Positions 1 to 5,664 of a stretch of 5,970 bases of DNA are shown one piece after another. The notes under the pieces were generated by a model. That model was given only the letters and a program-made list of their open reading frames with translations. It did not search any database and was not told where the DNA came from. Position 1 is the stretch's first letter. Each line of letters opens with the position of its first letter. Origin of the DNA: Planctomycetota bacterium (lineage in GTDB: Bacteria > Planctomycetota > Phycisphaerae > WQYP01); the NCBI GenBank assembly GCA_021798635.1, contig JAJZGH010000271.1:1-5970 (forward strand), written 5' to 3'. The translations under genes were made by a program, and so were the position numbers.

Positions 1-131
1 AGGTCATCTTCCCGCGCTTCCAGCGCGATCATCTCATCCTTGACCGTACGGGGCGGGATGCCATCGGCCAGGGCCTGGAGCAGTGACTTCTGCCGCGCCT
101 TGAGCTTGGCCAGCTCTGCTGTAGCGTGATG
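1..131 (-). pseudogene. Serine recombinase fragment (coiled-coil region), truncated
   Basis: On the minus strand one frame is open from the left edge to an in-frame TAG at 132-134. It begins with AELAKLKARQKSLLQAL, followed by DGIPPRT and KDEMIALEAREDD. This resembles the charged coiled-coil segment found after the zinc-ribbon region of Pin/large-type serine recombinases, where ADG-P-(R)T-(K)-MIALE-R patterns are common. These proteins cut and rejoin DNA at attachment or resolution sites. Only about 40 residues are here. The catalytic N-terminal domain, which should lie to the right, is absent, because the frame stops and the sequence to the right shows no recombinase similarity. The gene's 3' side leaves the window. 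It is therefore a 5'-truncated remnant, probably from an old integration or deletion event. The call rests on a short, low-complexity helical segment, so an unrelated coiled coil is possible. Confidence 0.55.
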
Positions 132-251
132 CTATGCCGGCTTGGGGCCTGCCCGGGCCAGACCAAATAATAATCCACTAGGCCAATTGCCAAAAAGCGC
201 GCTCCTTGCGAGTGCGCAAATAGACTGGATGACCTTGTCGCGCAGAACCAA
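132..251. other. Intergenic stretch between cyclase and recombinase remnant
   Basis: No convincing gene. The boundary with the recombinase remnant is marked by a GC-rich patch containing the palindrome GCCCGGGC. A minus-strand open frame of about 36 codons continues past the cyclase stop, but it has no start of its own and resembles no family I recognise. A hairpin with a T-run, annotated separately, lies here. Confidence 0.5.
192..219 (-). terminator. Possible weak intrinsic terminator of the GAF-GGDEF gene
   Basis: Read on the minus strand, about 30 bases after the cyclase stop codon, TTGCG-CACT-CGCAA forms a perfect 5-bp stem with a 4-base loop. It is followed by GGAGCGCGC and then five T residues. 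A competing pairing of the two GCGC blocks would bring the stem next to the T-run. The position and T-run fit a rho-independent terminator, but the stem is short and the spacing imperfect. Confidence 0.3.
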
Positions 252-1322
252 TCATAGCGATTGATGAATGAGATGACGGGGTAGCAGTGTAACCTGATTG
301 CCTCCCTGGTGTTTTGACAGATACATCGCTTCGTCAGCGTGTTTGAGCAAAATTTCGGGTTCAGAGAGATCCAGCGGATACACTGTGGCACCGAGGCTGG
401 CGGTGATTCTGTAGTGATCGTCGCTGCTGTTGCCGCTGTCGGCGATAGCGCTGACAATACGGCCGAGAAGGGATAAGGCTTCTTGGGTTGAGCGTAAGTC
501 TTCGAGGATGACGACGAATTCGTCGCCACCAAGCCGGGCGACTGTGTCAATATCACGAATGGTGTTTTGAACGGCATTGGCAACTAAAAGTAGGCGTTGA
601 TCGCCGGCAGCATGACCAAGCTTGTCATTAATGGTTTTGAAGCCGTCAAGGTCGATCACTGCGAGGATCATCAGGGACTGGTTGCGGCAAGCGCGCTTCC
701 GTGCGTTAGCGAGCCGGAACATCAGCATTCGCCGATTCGGCAAACCTGTTAAGGGATCAGTGAGAGAAAGATTCCTGAGCTGCTCCTCTAAAGCTTCTCG
801 GTAAATGGCGGAACCGGTAAGGGCGGCGAACAAGTGGGCGATGGCAAGACTTGTGCCACTTGGGGCCGCTGTTTTGCGGTGCAGCCAAGCGATCGCAATG
901 GCGCCGGTGAAACCCTCAGGGCCGGGTAGAGGCACAATCAGATTGGCGCGTAGTCCCGCCTTCACGAAATCCGGCATGGCGTCCGTGCTGTTAGGATAAT
1001 CTGGCGTAAACAATGCCTCGCCCGACGCAAGCGCGCGCCCGACTGTGCCGCGATTGGCCGGAAAACTGAATCCGACGATGGGCGTCTGGTGGAGCTGCTC
1101 CAATCCGTGGAACAGCTTGTAGCGCAGTTGGCTGGGGCCGTCATAAACGATCAGTGCTACGCCGTCGGCGCTCAGAAGGCTGGCTACGCTCTTGGCAGCG
1201 GCAGCGAAGAATTCGGTGAAAGAAAAAATTTGCAGCACGTCAGTCGTGGCCTTCATGGCCATTTCCCAGCGCTGTGCGTCGTCCAAGGTCGGTTGATCAA
1301 TATCGTGCATTGGCCTACCCAC
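252..1322 (-). CDS. GAF-domain diguanylate cyclase (GGDEF)
   Basis: A 356-residue protein that should condense two GTP into c-di-GMP as a GGDEF homodimer. Residues about 30-175 form a GAF sensor domain, and a helical linker (about 173-187) leads to LTDPLTGLPNRR, the usual start of GGDEF. Active-site features are complete: metal-binding D224 in IDLDGFKTIND, GGDEF at 265-269, and the late motif around 328-343. RDID (256-259), five residues before GGDEF, is a canonical RxxD inhibitory site, so product feedback is expected. There is no signal peptide or membrane helix, so it is probably cytoplasmic. The GAF ligand cannot be told from sequence. The GTG start at 1322 is chosen because GGAG lies four bases upstream. 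The ATG at 1310 (residue 5) is a realistic alternative. The gene lies downstream of a broken XRE regulator and a set of tandem repeats, and the IS4 transposase points towards it on the same strand. Confidence 0.93.
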   Translation of the reverse strand: MGRPMHDIDQPTLDDAQRWEMAMKATTDVLQIFSFTEFFAAAAKSVASLLSADGVALIVYDGPSQLRYKLFHGLEQLHQTPIVGFSFPANRGTVGRALASGEALFTPDYPNSTDAMPDFVKAGLRANLIVPLPGPEGFTGAIAIAWLHRKTAAPSGTSLAIAHLFAALTGSAIYREALEEQLRNLSLTDPLTGLPNRRMLMFRLANARKRACRNQSLMILAVIDLDGFKTINDKLGHAAGDQRLLLVANAVQNTIRDIDTVARLGGDEFVVILEDLRSTQEALSLLGRIVSAIADSGNSSDDHYRITASLGATVYPLDLSEPEILLKHADEAMYLSKHQGGNQVTLLPRHLIHQSL

Positions 1323-1346
1323 GTGACTCCACTGGCTTCCCGCGCC

Positions 1347-1394
1347 GTTTTGGTGTCTGTATCGTTTTGAGTTCAGTACAGTTTTGAATCAGTA
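1347..1394 (-). repeat. Three tandem TACTGA-n-CAAAAC repeats upstream of the cyclase
   Basis: Three copies of GTTTTG on the plus strand start at 1347, 1364 and 1381, exactly 17 bases apart. Conservation extends beyond the hexamer. Read towards the cyclase, the units are TACTGATTCAAAAC (1394-1381), TACTGAACTCAAAAC (1378-1364) and TACAGACACCAAAAC (1361-1347). The last copy ends about 25 bases before the GTG start, where promoter or operator sites would be expected. They could be iterated binding sites for a regulator, perhaps the XRE protein once encoded just upstream, or simply a decayed tandem duplication. The repeats are seen directly; the regulatory role is inferred. Confidence 0.5.
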
Positions 1395-1411
1395 ATGGCA
1401 AGTTGGCGAAG

Positions 1412-1505
1412 TTAATCCTGGCCGCTATCGGGCATCAAAAGGCCAAGAGGGTTAACATCCAGCGCCTGTGCCAGTCCAAACAACCTAATTACGGTTGGGT
1501 TGCGG
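1412..1505 (-). pseudogene. XRE-family HTH regulator, C-terminal half, cut by IS4 element
   Basis: Minus strand, ending in TAA at 1412-1414. The frame reads RNPTVIRLFGLAQAL, then DVNPLGLLMPDSGQD and stop. RNPT followed by a helix of pattern -L--LA-AL-V-P--LL is the usual second half of an XRE/Cro-type HTH_3 domain (recognition-helix exit plus helices 4-5). Such proteins are small DNA-binding repressors or activators. The match begins exactly where the terminal inverted repeat of the IS4 element starts (1506), so the element evidently inserted in or next to the codons before RNPT. The recognition helix and N-terminus are missing on this side. It lies about 90 bases upstream of the GAF-GGDEF gene on the same strand, so an intact version could have been its regulator or first operon gene. 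The fragment is short, but the pattern is characteristic. Confidence 0.65.
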
Positions 1506-1542
1506 GGTAATCCCCCCGTTTTAACGCTATCCGATTCACACA
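1506..1542 (+). repeat. Left terminal inverted repeat of the IS4-family element
   Basis: Starts GGTAATCCCCCC and continues with TATCCGA and CACACA blocks that match the right end in inverted register. About 27 of 37 positions agree, with mismatches concentrated in an A/T-rich middle. The transposase stop codon (1536-1538) lies inside it. Two further G residues outside give a GGGG-TAAT-CCCC mini-hairpin. Confidence 0.85.
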
Positions 1543-2929
1543 ATTCCGGCTGCTATTCGCGCTCCGTATTTGATTTCGTGATATCGCTGGAGACCGCGTG
1601 AGAGTGTGGCGGGGCCGGGTTTGCCATAATAGCCGGTCCAGGCACCGAGGCGGGCGATTATCCATGCGGCGAAAGCCAGTGTATCGGGCGGATGTGGATT
1701 TTTCTGACGCTCAGTTGGGGTTTTGCCTTCGTAGACCTTACAAATTGCCATAAGTAACGGTTTATCATCGGGATCAAAGGCGTCGGCCAATGGCTGGCCG
1801 GAAGGATTGTCGCGGGCGCGCAGCATCTGGGTGACAGTCACGGCGGCTATGGCGGCCAGGGCAACGAAGTTCATGAAGCCGACGGGATCGCTCATCCTTG
1901 CATCCTCAACCTTAAAGCCCGCCGATTTCAGGGTGCGGAAATAGTCCTCAATGATCCAGCGCTTGCGGTAAAAATCCAGCATCAGACGGGCCGCGCCGAA
2001 GTCTTCGACGACATGGCTGGTGAGCAAGCGCCAGTGGATGGGTTCTACGCCTTTCGGGGCATCAACCCCGCGGATATCAACCAGATGAAGCCCGACCGTC
2101 TGGGGCAAACGTTTCAGATCAGCGCTGGGCATGCCGCGTTCTGGCCGATTGATTGTCACCGGGCCAAAGCGCAACGCCAGACGGGCTTGCCTGGCGGATT
2201 TGCCAGGGCTGACCGAAATGTTCACCGTCATGCGCCCCGCTTCTGGCAAGCCATCCGCATGGTCAAAGAGTTTGTATCCGTTCACAAGATTGCGGTTGGA
2301 ACTGGCCCGGATCAGCACGTGGACGTTCACGGGTTTGAGTGCGAAGTCCTCATAGAGATCGCTTTCCCGATCCGACACAACCGTGATGCGTCGGGCCTTG
2401 CCAAGCGTATCGCTGGCGCATCATGCGCCATTCAGCCATTTCCGAGATTCCTTTTGCTCCAGCGGCCGCCTGGCGTGGTGCAATTCATTTTGCTTGTCGC
2501 GGTTCCACACGGCAATATCAGCAAGCCCCATAAGTTCACCGCTCATGGCATCAACCGCCAGCACGGGATGGAGCAGGACCCCACCCAGAAAGCCGCCACG
2601 GCCAACTGGGCCAAAGCCCGCCTTACGGACCTTCGGCCCGCCCAGCACAATCTCGCTGGTGTCTTGGATGGCCAAAATGTCGCGCCCCGCGACACGCCCC
2701 GCGGTTCTCTCCGCCGCAGCCGCACTCAAGGCGGCCACAGTCACTGCCGGATTGCGCAAAAACCGACCAAAGCCTACCTCGCCTCGTCGCTGGCCGCATG
2801 ACAATTCCAGGATACAGGAACCCGGATGGGCAACCAGCGCCGCATGACACCACGCCCCCTTTTTTCCAGCCGCAAGTCGCCGAACCCGCCAACTGAAAAC
2901 CGCCTCACTTCAATGTCGCTGATGCCCAT
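1536..2929 (-). pseudogene. IS4-family DDE transposase, broken by a frameshift and an internal stop
   Basis: Starts at ATG 2929-2927 behind a strong GGGAGG site five bases upstream and ends at TGA 1536-1538. The first frame reads MGISDIEVRR and GFGDLRLEKRG, a typical IS4 N-terminus. At the A6G5 tract (minus strand; 2855-2865) the frame is lost. Adding one base restores HAALVAHPGSC, GEVGFGRFLRNPAVTV, DILAIQDTSEIV, the VDAMSGELMGLAD stretch and KESRKWLNGA. There an in-frame TGA (2421-2423) interrupts. The same frame resumes with ITVVSDRESDLYEDFA, and FYRKRWIIEDYFRTLK carries the Y-(2)-R-(3)-E-(6)-K signature of IS4 transposases, with the catalytic Glu codon at 1947-1949. Restored length would be about 464 residues, normal for the family. 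As it stands, only fragments would be made: a frame-0 peptide of about 53 residues ending in TAG, and pieces on either side of the TGA. A sequencing error in the homopolymer could explain the first lesion but not the second. Confidence 0.88.
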
Positions 2930-2997
2930 ACAAACCTCCCGAGCAAATCAGCGGTCAGTGAATCAGCTCTTCAACGCTAACTCAATACGCTCAGAGA

Positions 2998-3034
2998 TGT
3001 GTGCATCGGATAGTTATTTTCAGGGGGGATTACC
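2998..3034 (-). repeat. Right terminal inverted repeat of the IS4-family element
   Basis: On the plus strand it ends in GGGGGGATTACC, the reverse complement of the left terminus. TGTGTG and TCGGATAG blocks inside match the left repeat in register. The outer boundary is taken at 3034, where the pairing with the left end stops. Confidence 0.85.
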
Positions 3035-3175
3035 AGGGGAAGATTGCCAGAGGAATTCCAAATCCTACTCACCCAGCAAGCAGCTTAGTGTGATGCAGAA
3101 CGCTGGTCTTGCCCCAAGGGGTTACTTCTTCCCGAATCGCTTCTTGCTACAAATCAACAGCTTACCCTTCTTCAT
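3035..3175 (-). pseudogene. Possible decayed N-terminal half of the split XRE regulator
   Basis: Weak. On the minus strand, ATG at 3175-3173 opens MKKGKLLICSKKRFGKK before a stop at 3122-3124. Continuing in the other frames gives V, then PLGQDQRSASH, TKLLAG and VGFGI before the IS4 end at 3034. Read together with two or more indels, this resembles the opening of an XRE domain (RFG-K-V-L-Q-Q--S-- -LA--VGF). It has the right strand and roughly the right distance to be the other half of the fragment at 1412-1505. No ribosome site precedes the ATG, several frame changes are needed, and the third helix is not recognisable. It may be coincidence. Confidence 0.25.
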
Positions 3176-3306
3176 GCAATAATTAACGTGGGATTCATAT
3201 CTGCGCCATAGATTGTTCGCGCTATAAATTTCCTAATAATTCAGCTAGAAGTAACAGAAGTCGACATGAGAATTCTTAATACTAAAGGCCAGGATTGTTT
3301 TTTTAG
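3176..3306 (+). promoter_or_regulatory. Leader region of the MHYT-PAS-GGDEF-EAL gene
   Basis: AT-rich compared with its surroundings, as expected for a promoter region. TATAAA at 3223-3228 is a good -10-like hexamer, but no convincing -35 lies 16-18 bases upstream. The transcription start is therefore not established. The end of the region holds a short open frame and a run of seven T residues (3298-3304) directly before the TAG that precedes the gene start. Confidence 0.3.
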
Positions 3307-3310
3307 ATGA
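3266..3310 (+). CDS. Possible 14-residue leader peptide, coupled by an ATGA overlap
   Basis: ATG at 3266 is preceded by AGAAG (3256-3260) at good ribosome-site spacing and encodes MRILNTKGQDCFFR. Its TGA (3308-3310) overlaps the ATG of the following gene as ATGA. The large gene itself has only a distant AGGA (3291-3294, 12 bases from its ATG), so translational coupling through this small frame would explain how it is initiated. Alternatively the peptide is chance and the start of the large gene is weakly translated. No similarity to known leader peptides is recognised. Confidence 0.3.
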   Translation: MRILNTKGQDCFFR

Positions 3311-5643
3311 GCGGGTGGGCCTGGATCTCATTGGCGGTCGCGATTGGGACTGGTTCATGCATTTGCGCGTCATTTCTTCTTGCACGCGCAAGATCTAATG
3401 AAGCTGGCATACACTGGTTCTGGTTCGTCTTGGCCACGTTGATCTTTGGGATCGGGGTCTGGACGACCCACTTCGTCGCTATGATCGCTGAAGAACCGGC
3501 GATGGAAATGGGTTACGCCCTTCTGCCGACGGTATTGTCAGCAGTATTCGCGATCTTAGGGGCAGTGCCTGCATTTGCGCTCATGTTGAAGTCTGGCCCA
3601 ACGATATTTCGACGGATAGCTTCAGGAGTAATTTTGGGTGGTAGCGTGGCGGCGATGCATTTTACCGGCATGGCCGCAATGCGGTTCGACGGAAGTCTCG
3701 ACTATCAGCCTGGTTACGCGATCGTAGCCGTAGCGCTTGGTGTAATATCGAGCACGCTGGCGTGGAGGAGGGTGGAGCCGTTGCCGCATGCTAGGGCGAT
3801 AGTAGAAACTGGCATTTTTCTGGTGCTTGGAATTGCGGCCGTGCATTTCATCGCCATGGCCGGCACCCGCTATGTGCCTGGCCCGGCACCGGCTGTCAGC
3901 GGAATTTTGATTGGTAGAAACGCCACTCTTACGTCGGCGGCAGCATGCGCGATTGTGATTGGATTGGCGTTGGCGATTGGCCTCTTCGATCAGCGCTGGC
4001 GGTGGGTGCAACATGAAGCTGCGCGGCTACGCGAGTTGGCGGATTGTACAATCGAGGGTCTGCTTATCCATGCCGATGGTGTCATCCTCTGGGCGAATAA
4101 TGTGCTATCCCAGATGCTTAAGTCTGACACGACGGAACTTGCAGGACGCGATGTGGCCGACTACGTGGCGTCCAATTGGAGCGATACCCTACATCGACAT
4201 CTAGAGGCTAAAGCGTACTCGATTGACGAGATCGAAATCGCTGATGCGAATGGCAAGCTTGTGCGTGTCGAGATCGCAAGCCGGATGATCCATTATGGCG
4301 GAAGACCGGCAGGTGTGATCGCGCTTCGTGACATCACGGAGCGACGCCGAACGGAAGCACGGATTGAGCATCTTGCCTATAATGACACGCTTACCGGTCT
4401 CGCTAATCGCGCGAGATTCGATGAGGTACTTACCAAGACGATCGAATACGCCACTCCAGAACAGCAGCTATCCTTGTTGCTGATTGATCTTGATCGTTTC
4501 AAAGCGGTGAATGACCTGCATGGACACCCGATTGGTGACCAGTTACTGCAGCATGTGGCATCACGATTACAAAGGTTGGTGCGACATGATGATCTCGTTG
4601 CGCGGCTAGGTGGTGACGAATTCGCCATCGTGCTGTCGAACACCTCGATAGAGACAACAACAGGACTGGCGGAGCGGGTCATTAAGACACTCAGCCGGCC
4701 GTTCGAAGTGGATGGGTTTGTCGTTGTAATCGGTGCTTCGGTTGGTATCGCAATGGCGCCAATGGATGCTAACCGAGCGGCCGCTTTGATGCAGGCATCG
4801 GATTTCGCGCTCGGACGGGCAAAACGAGAAGGACGAAATCGATACTGCTTTTTTGAAATAGGCATGGATATCCGTTTCCGTGAACGACAGGCGATCGAGC
4901 AGGATCTGCGGCGTGCAATTGAGGCGCGAGAGCTTGACGTTCACTATCAGCCTCTCGTGGATGCCGCTACGATGCAGATCGTTGGCTATGAGGCGTTGGT
5001 ACGTTGGCGCCATTTGGAACGGGGCTTGATTTCGCCGGCGGATTTCATTCCGATCGCGGAGGAATCGGGACTGATCATGCCGCTTGGCCAGTTTGTACTT
5101 GAGCGTGCCGTGGAAGCGGCGTGTGAGTGGTCGAATGGCGTCATCTTGGCAATCAATCTGTCACCATTTCAGTTCAATAACCCGAGCCTTCCTGAAGATA
5201 TTATCGAGACAATTTCCCGTATCGGGTTGCCCGCTGAACGGCTTGAACTCGAGATCACCGAGAGCGTACTGATTGATGATTCCTCACGCGCGCTTGAAAT
5301 GCTGAAGCGACTAAAGGCACATGGCATCCGTATCGCTCTTGACGATTTCGGAACCGGTTACTCTTCGCTGGGTACACTTCGTCAATTTCCGTTCGATAAA
5401 TTGAAGATTGACCGCTCTTTTGTACAGAATCTAGGCATTGATGCGGATGCCACGAGTATGGTGCATACGATCCTGGCGATGGGCAAGAGTCTGCGCTTGA
5501 CGGTCACCGCTGAAGGCGTCGAGACGCAAATTCAGCTGGATGCCTTGTGTGCAGCGGGATGCGAGCTCGTTCAAGGCTTCCTGGTAGGGCGACCGGCACC
5601 ATTACCTCCGCCCTGTATTAGCGCTCCCGAGACCACTGCGTAG
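3307..5643 (+). CDS. MHYT-PAS-GGDEF-EAL membrane c-di-GMP cyclase/phosphodiesterase
   Basis: A 778-residue bifunctional c-di-GMP enzyme. Residues 1-228 form an MHYT sensor of about seven membrane helices with three motif copies: TTHFVAM (H55), AAMHFTGM (H118) and AAVHFIAM (H180). In this family (YkoW, MucR, NbdA) these histidines are proposed to bind metal and sense a gas such as NO or O2. A cytoplasmic PAS domain follows (about 243-345), then GGDEF from NDTLTGLANRARF. It has IDLDRFKAVND, an RHDD inhibitory site (426-429) and GGDEF at 435-439. EAL spans about 525-770 with YEALVRW (E562), NLSP (N617), ITES (E652), DDFGTGYSS (D679, D680), KIDRSF (K700), AEGVET (E736) and QGF (Q756). The usual catalytic residues for phosphodiesterase activity are thus kept. 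Which activity dominates cannot be read from sequence. TAG directly precedes the ATG in frame, so no longer start exists. The N-terminus is about ten residues shorter than in many relatives. The IS4 element ends 272 bases upstream. Confidence 0.95.
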   Translation: MSGWAWISLAVAIGTGSCICASFLLARARSNEAGIHWFWFVLATLIFGIGVWTTHFVAMIAEEPAMEMGYALLPTVLSAVFAILGAVPAFALMLKSGPTIFRRIASGVILGGSVAAMHFTGMAAMRFDGSLDYQPGYAIVAVALGVISSTLAWRRVEPLPHARAIVETGIFLVLGIAAVHFIAMAGTRYVPGPAPAVSGILIGRNATLTSAAACAIVIGLALAIGLFDQRWRWVQHEAARLRELADCTIEGLLIHADGVILWANNVLSQMLKSDTTELAGRDVADYVASNWSDTLHRHLEAKAYSIDEIEIADANGKLVRVEIASRMIHYGGRPAGVIALRDITERRRTEARIEHLAYNDTLTGLANRARFDEVLTKTIEYATPEQQLSLLLIDLDRFKAVNDLHGHPIGDQLLQHVASRLQRLVRHDDLVARLGGDEFAIVLSNTSIETTTGLAERVIKTLSRPFEVDGFVVVIGASVGIAMAPMDANRAAALMQASDFALGRAKREGRNRYCFFEIGMDIRFRERQAIEQDLRRAIEARELDVHYQPLVDAATMQIVGYEALVRWRHLERGLISPADFIPIAEESGLIMPLGQFVLERAVEAACEWSNGVILAINLSPFQFNNPSLPEDIIETISRIGLPAERLELEITESVLIDDSSRALEMLKRLKAHGIRIALDDFGTGYSSLGTLRQFPFDKLKIDRSFVQNLGIDADATSMVHTILAMGKSLRLTVTAEGVETQIQLDALCAAGCELVQGFLVGRPAPLPPPCISAPETTA

Positions 5644-5664
5644 TTCTGCATATCAAAGTGATTT
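5644..5664. other. Junction between the EAL gene and the IS5 remnant
   Basis: Only about 20 bases separate the EAL stop codon from the point where IS5 transposase similarity begins. No hairpin or T-run is present, so the gene's own terminator has probably been lost or lies beyond the remnant. Confidence 0.5.

Larger units (their letters stand above)
1506..3034 (-). mobile_element. IS4-family insertion sequence (degenerate), about 1.53 kb
   Basis: The element is bounded by imperfect terminal inverted repeats and carries one transposase gene reading leftwards. The left end (1506-1542) starts GGTAATCCCCCC. The reverse complement of the right end (2998-3034) starts with the same 12 bases, and both then share CTATCCGA and CACACA blocks in register. 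Size and single-gene layout fit IS4-family elements. The transposase 3' end overlaps the left repeat. I see no clear target-site duplication beside the two ends, which suggests that one flank has been deleted or exchanged. The transposase carries two disabling lesions, so the copy is probably immobile unless another copy supplies transposase. Confidence 0.85.

Noticed and set aside
29..583. Minus-strand open frame of 184 codons overlapping the cyclase 3' end
   Set aside because: It overlaps the well-supported GGDEF gene in another frame, has low-complexity Ser/Ala composition and crosses the recombinase remnant out of frame. It is a shadow.
1347..1394. Possible CRISPR-like array
   Set aside because: The repeats are only about 15 bases, the spacing leaves no spacers, and there are no cas genes. 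Tandem regulatory repeats are more likely.
2421..2423. TGA as a selenocysteine codon
   Set aside because: IS4 transposases have no known selenocysteine, no catalytic residue lies here, and I see no convincing SECIS-type hairpin just downstream.
2013..2801. Plus-strand open frame of 262 codons
   Set aside because: It is antisense to the IS4 transposase, whose frame carries recognisable family motifs. The plus-strand translation has no family resemblance.
2855..2865. Programmed -1 ribosomal frameshift in the transposase
   Set aside because: The frame-0 codons (GAA AAA AGG) do not form the A-AAA-AAG slippery heptamer in the correct register, IS4 transposases are normally single-frame, and a second lesion downstream points to decay.
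3112..3121. CCCCAAGGGG palindrome as an operator or terminator
   Set aside because: It is a single 10-base palindrome without a T-run or a second copy, and chance is sufficient to explain it.
2826..3182. Plus-strand open frame of 118 codons crossing the right IS end
   Set aside because: It runs through the terminal inverted repeat and antisense to the transposase start, and has no recognisable domain.
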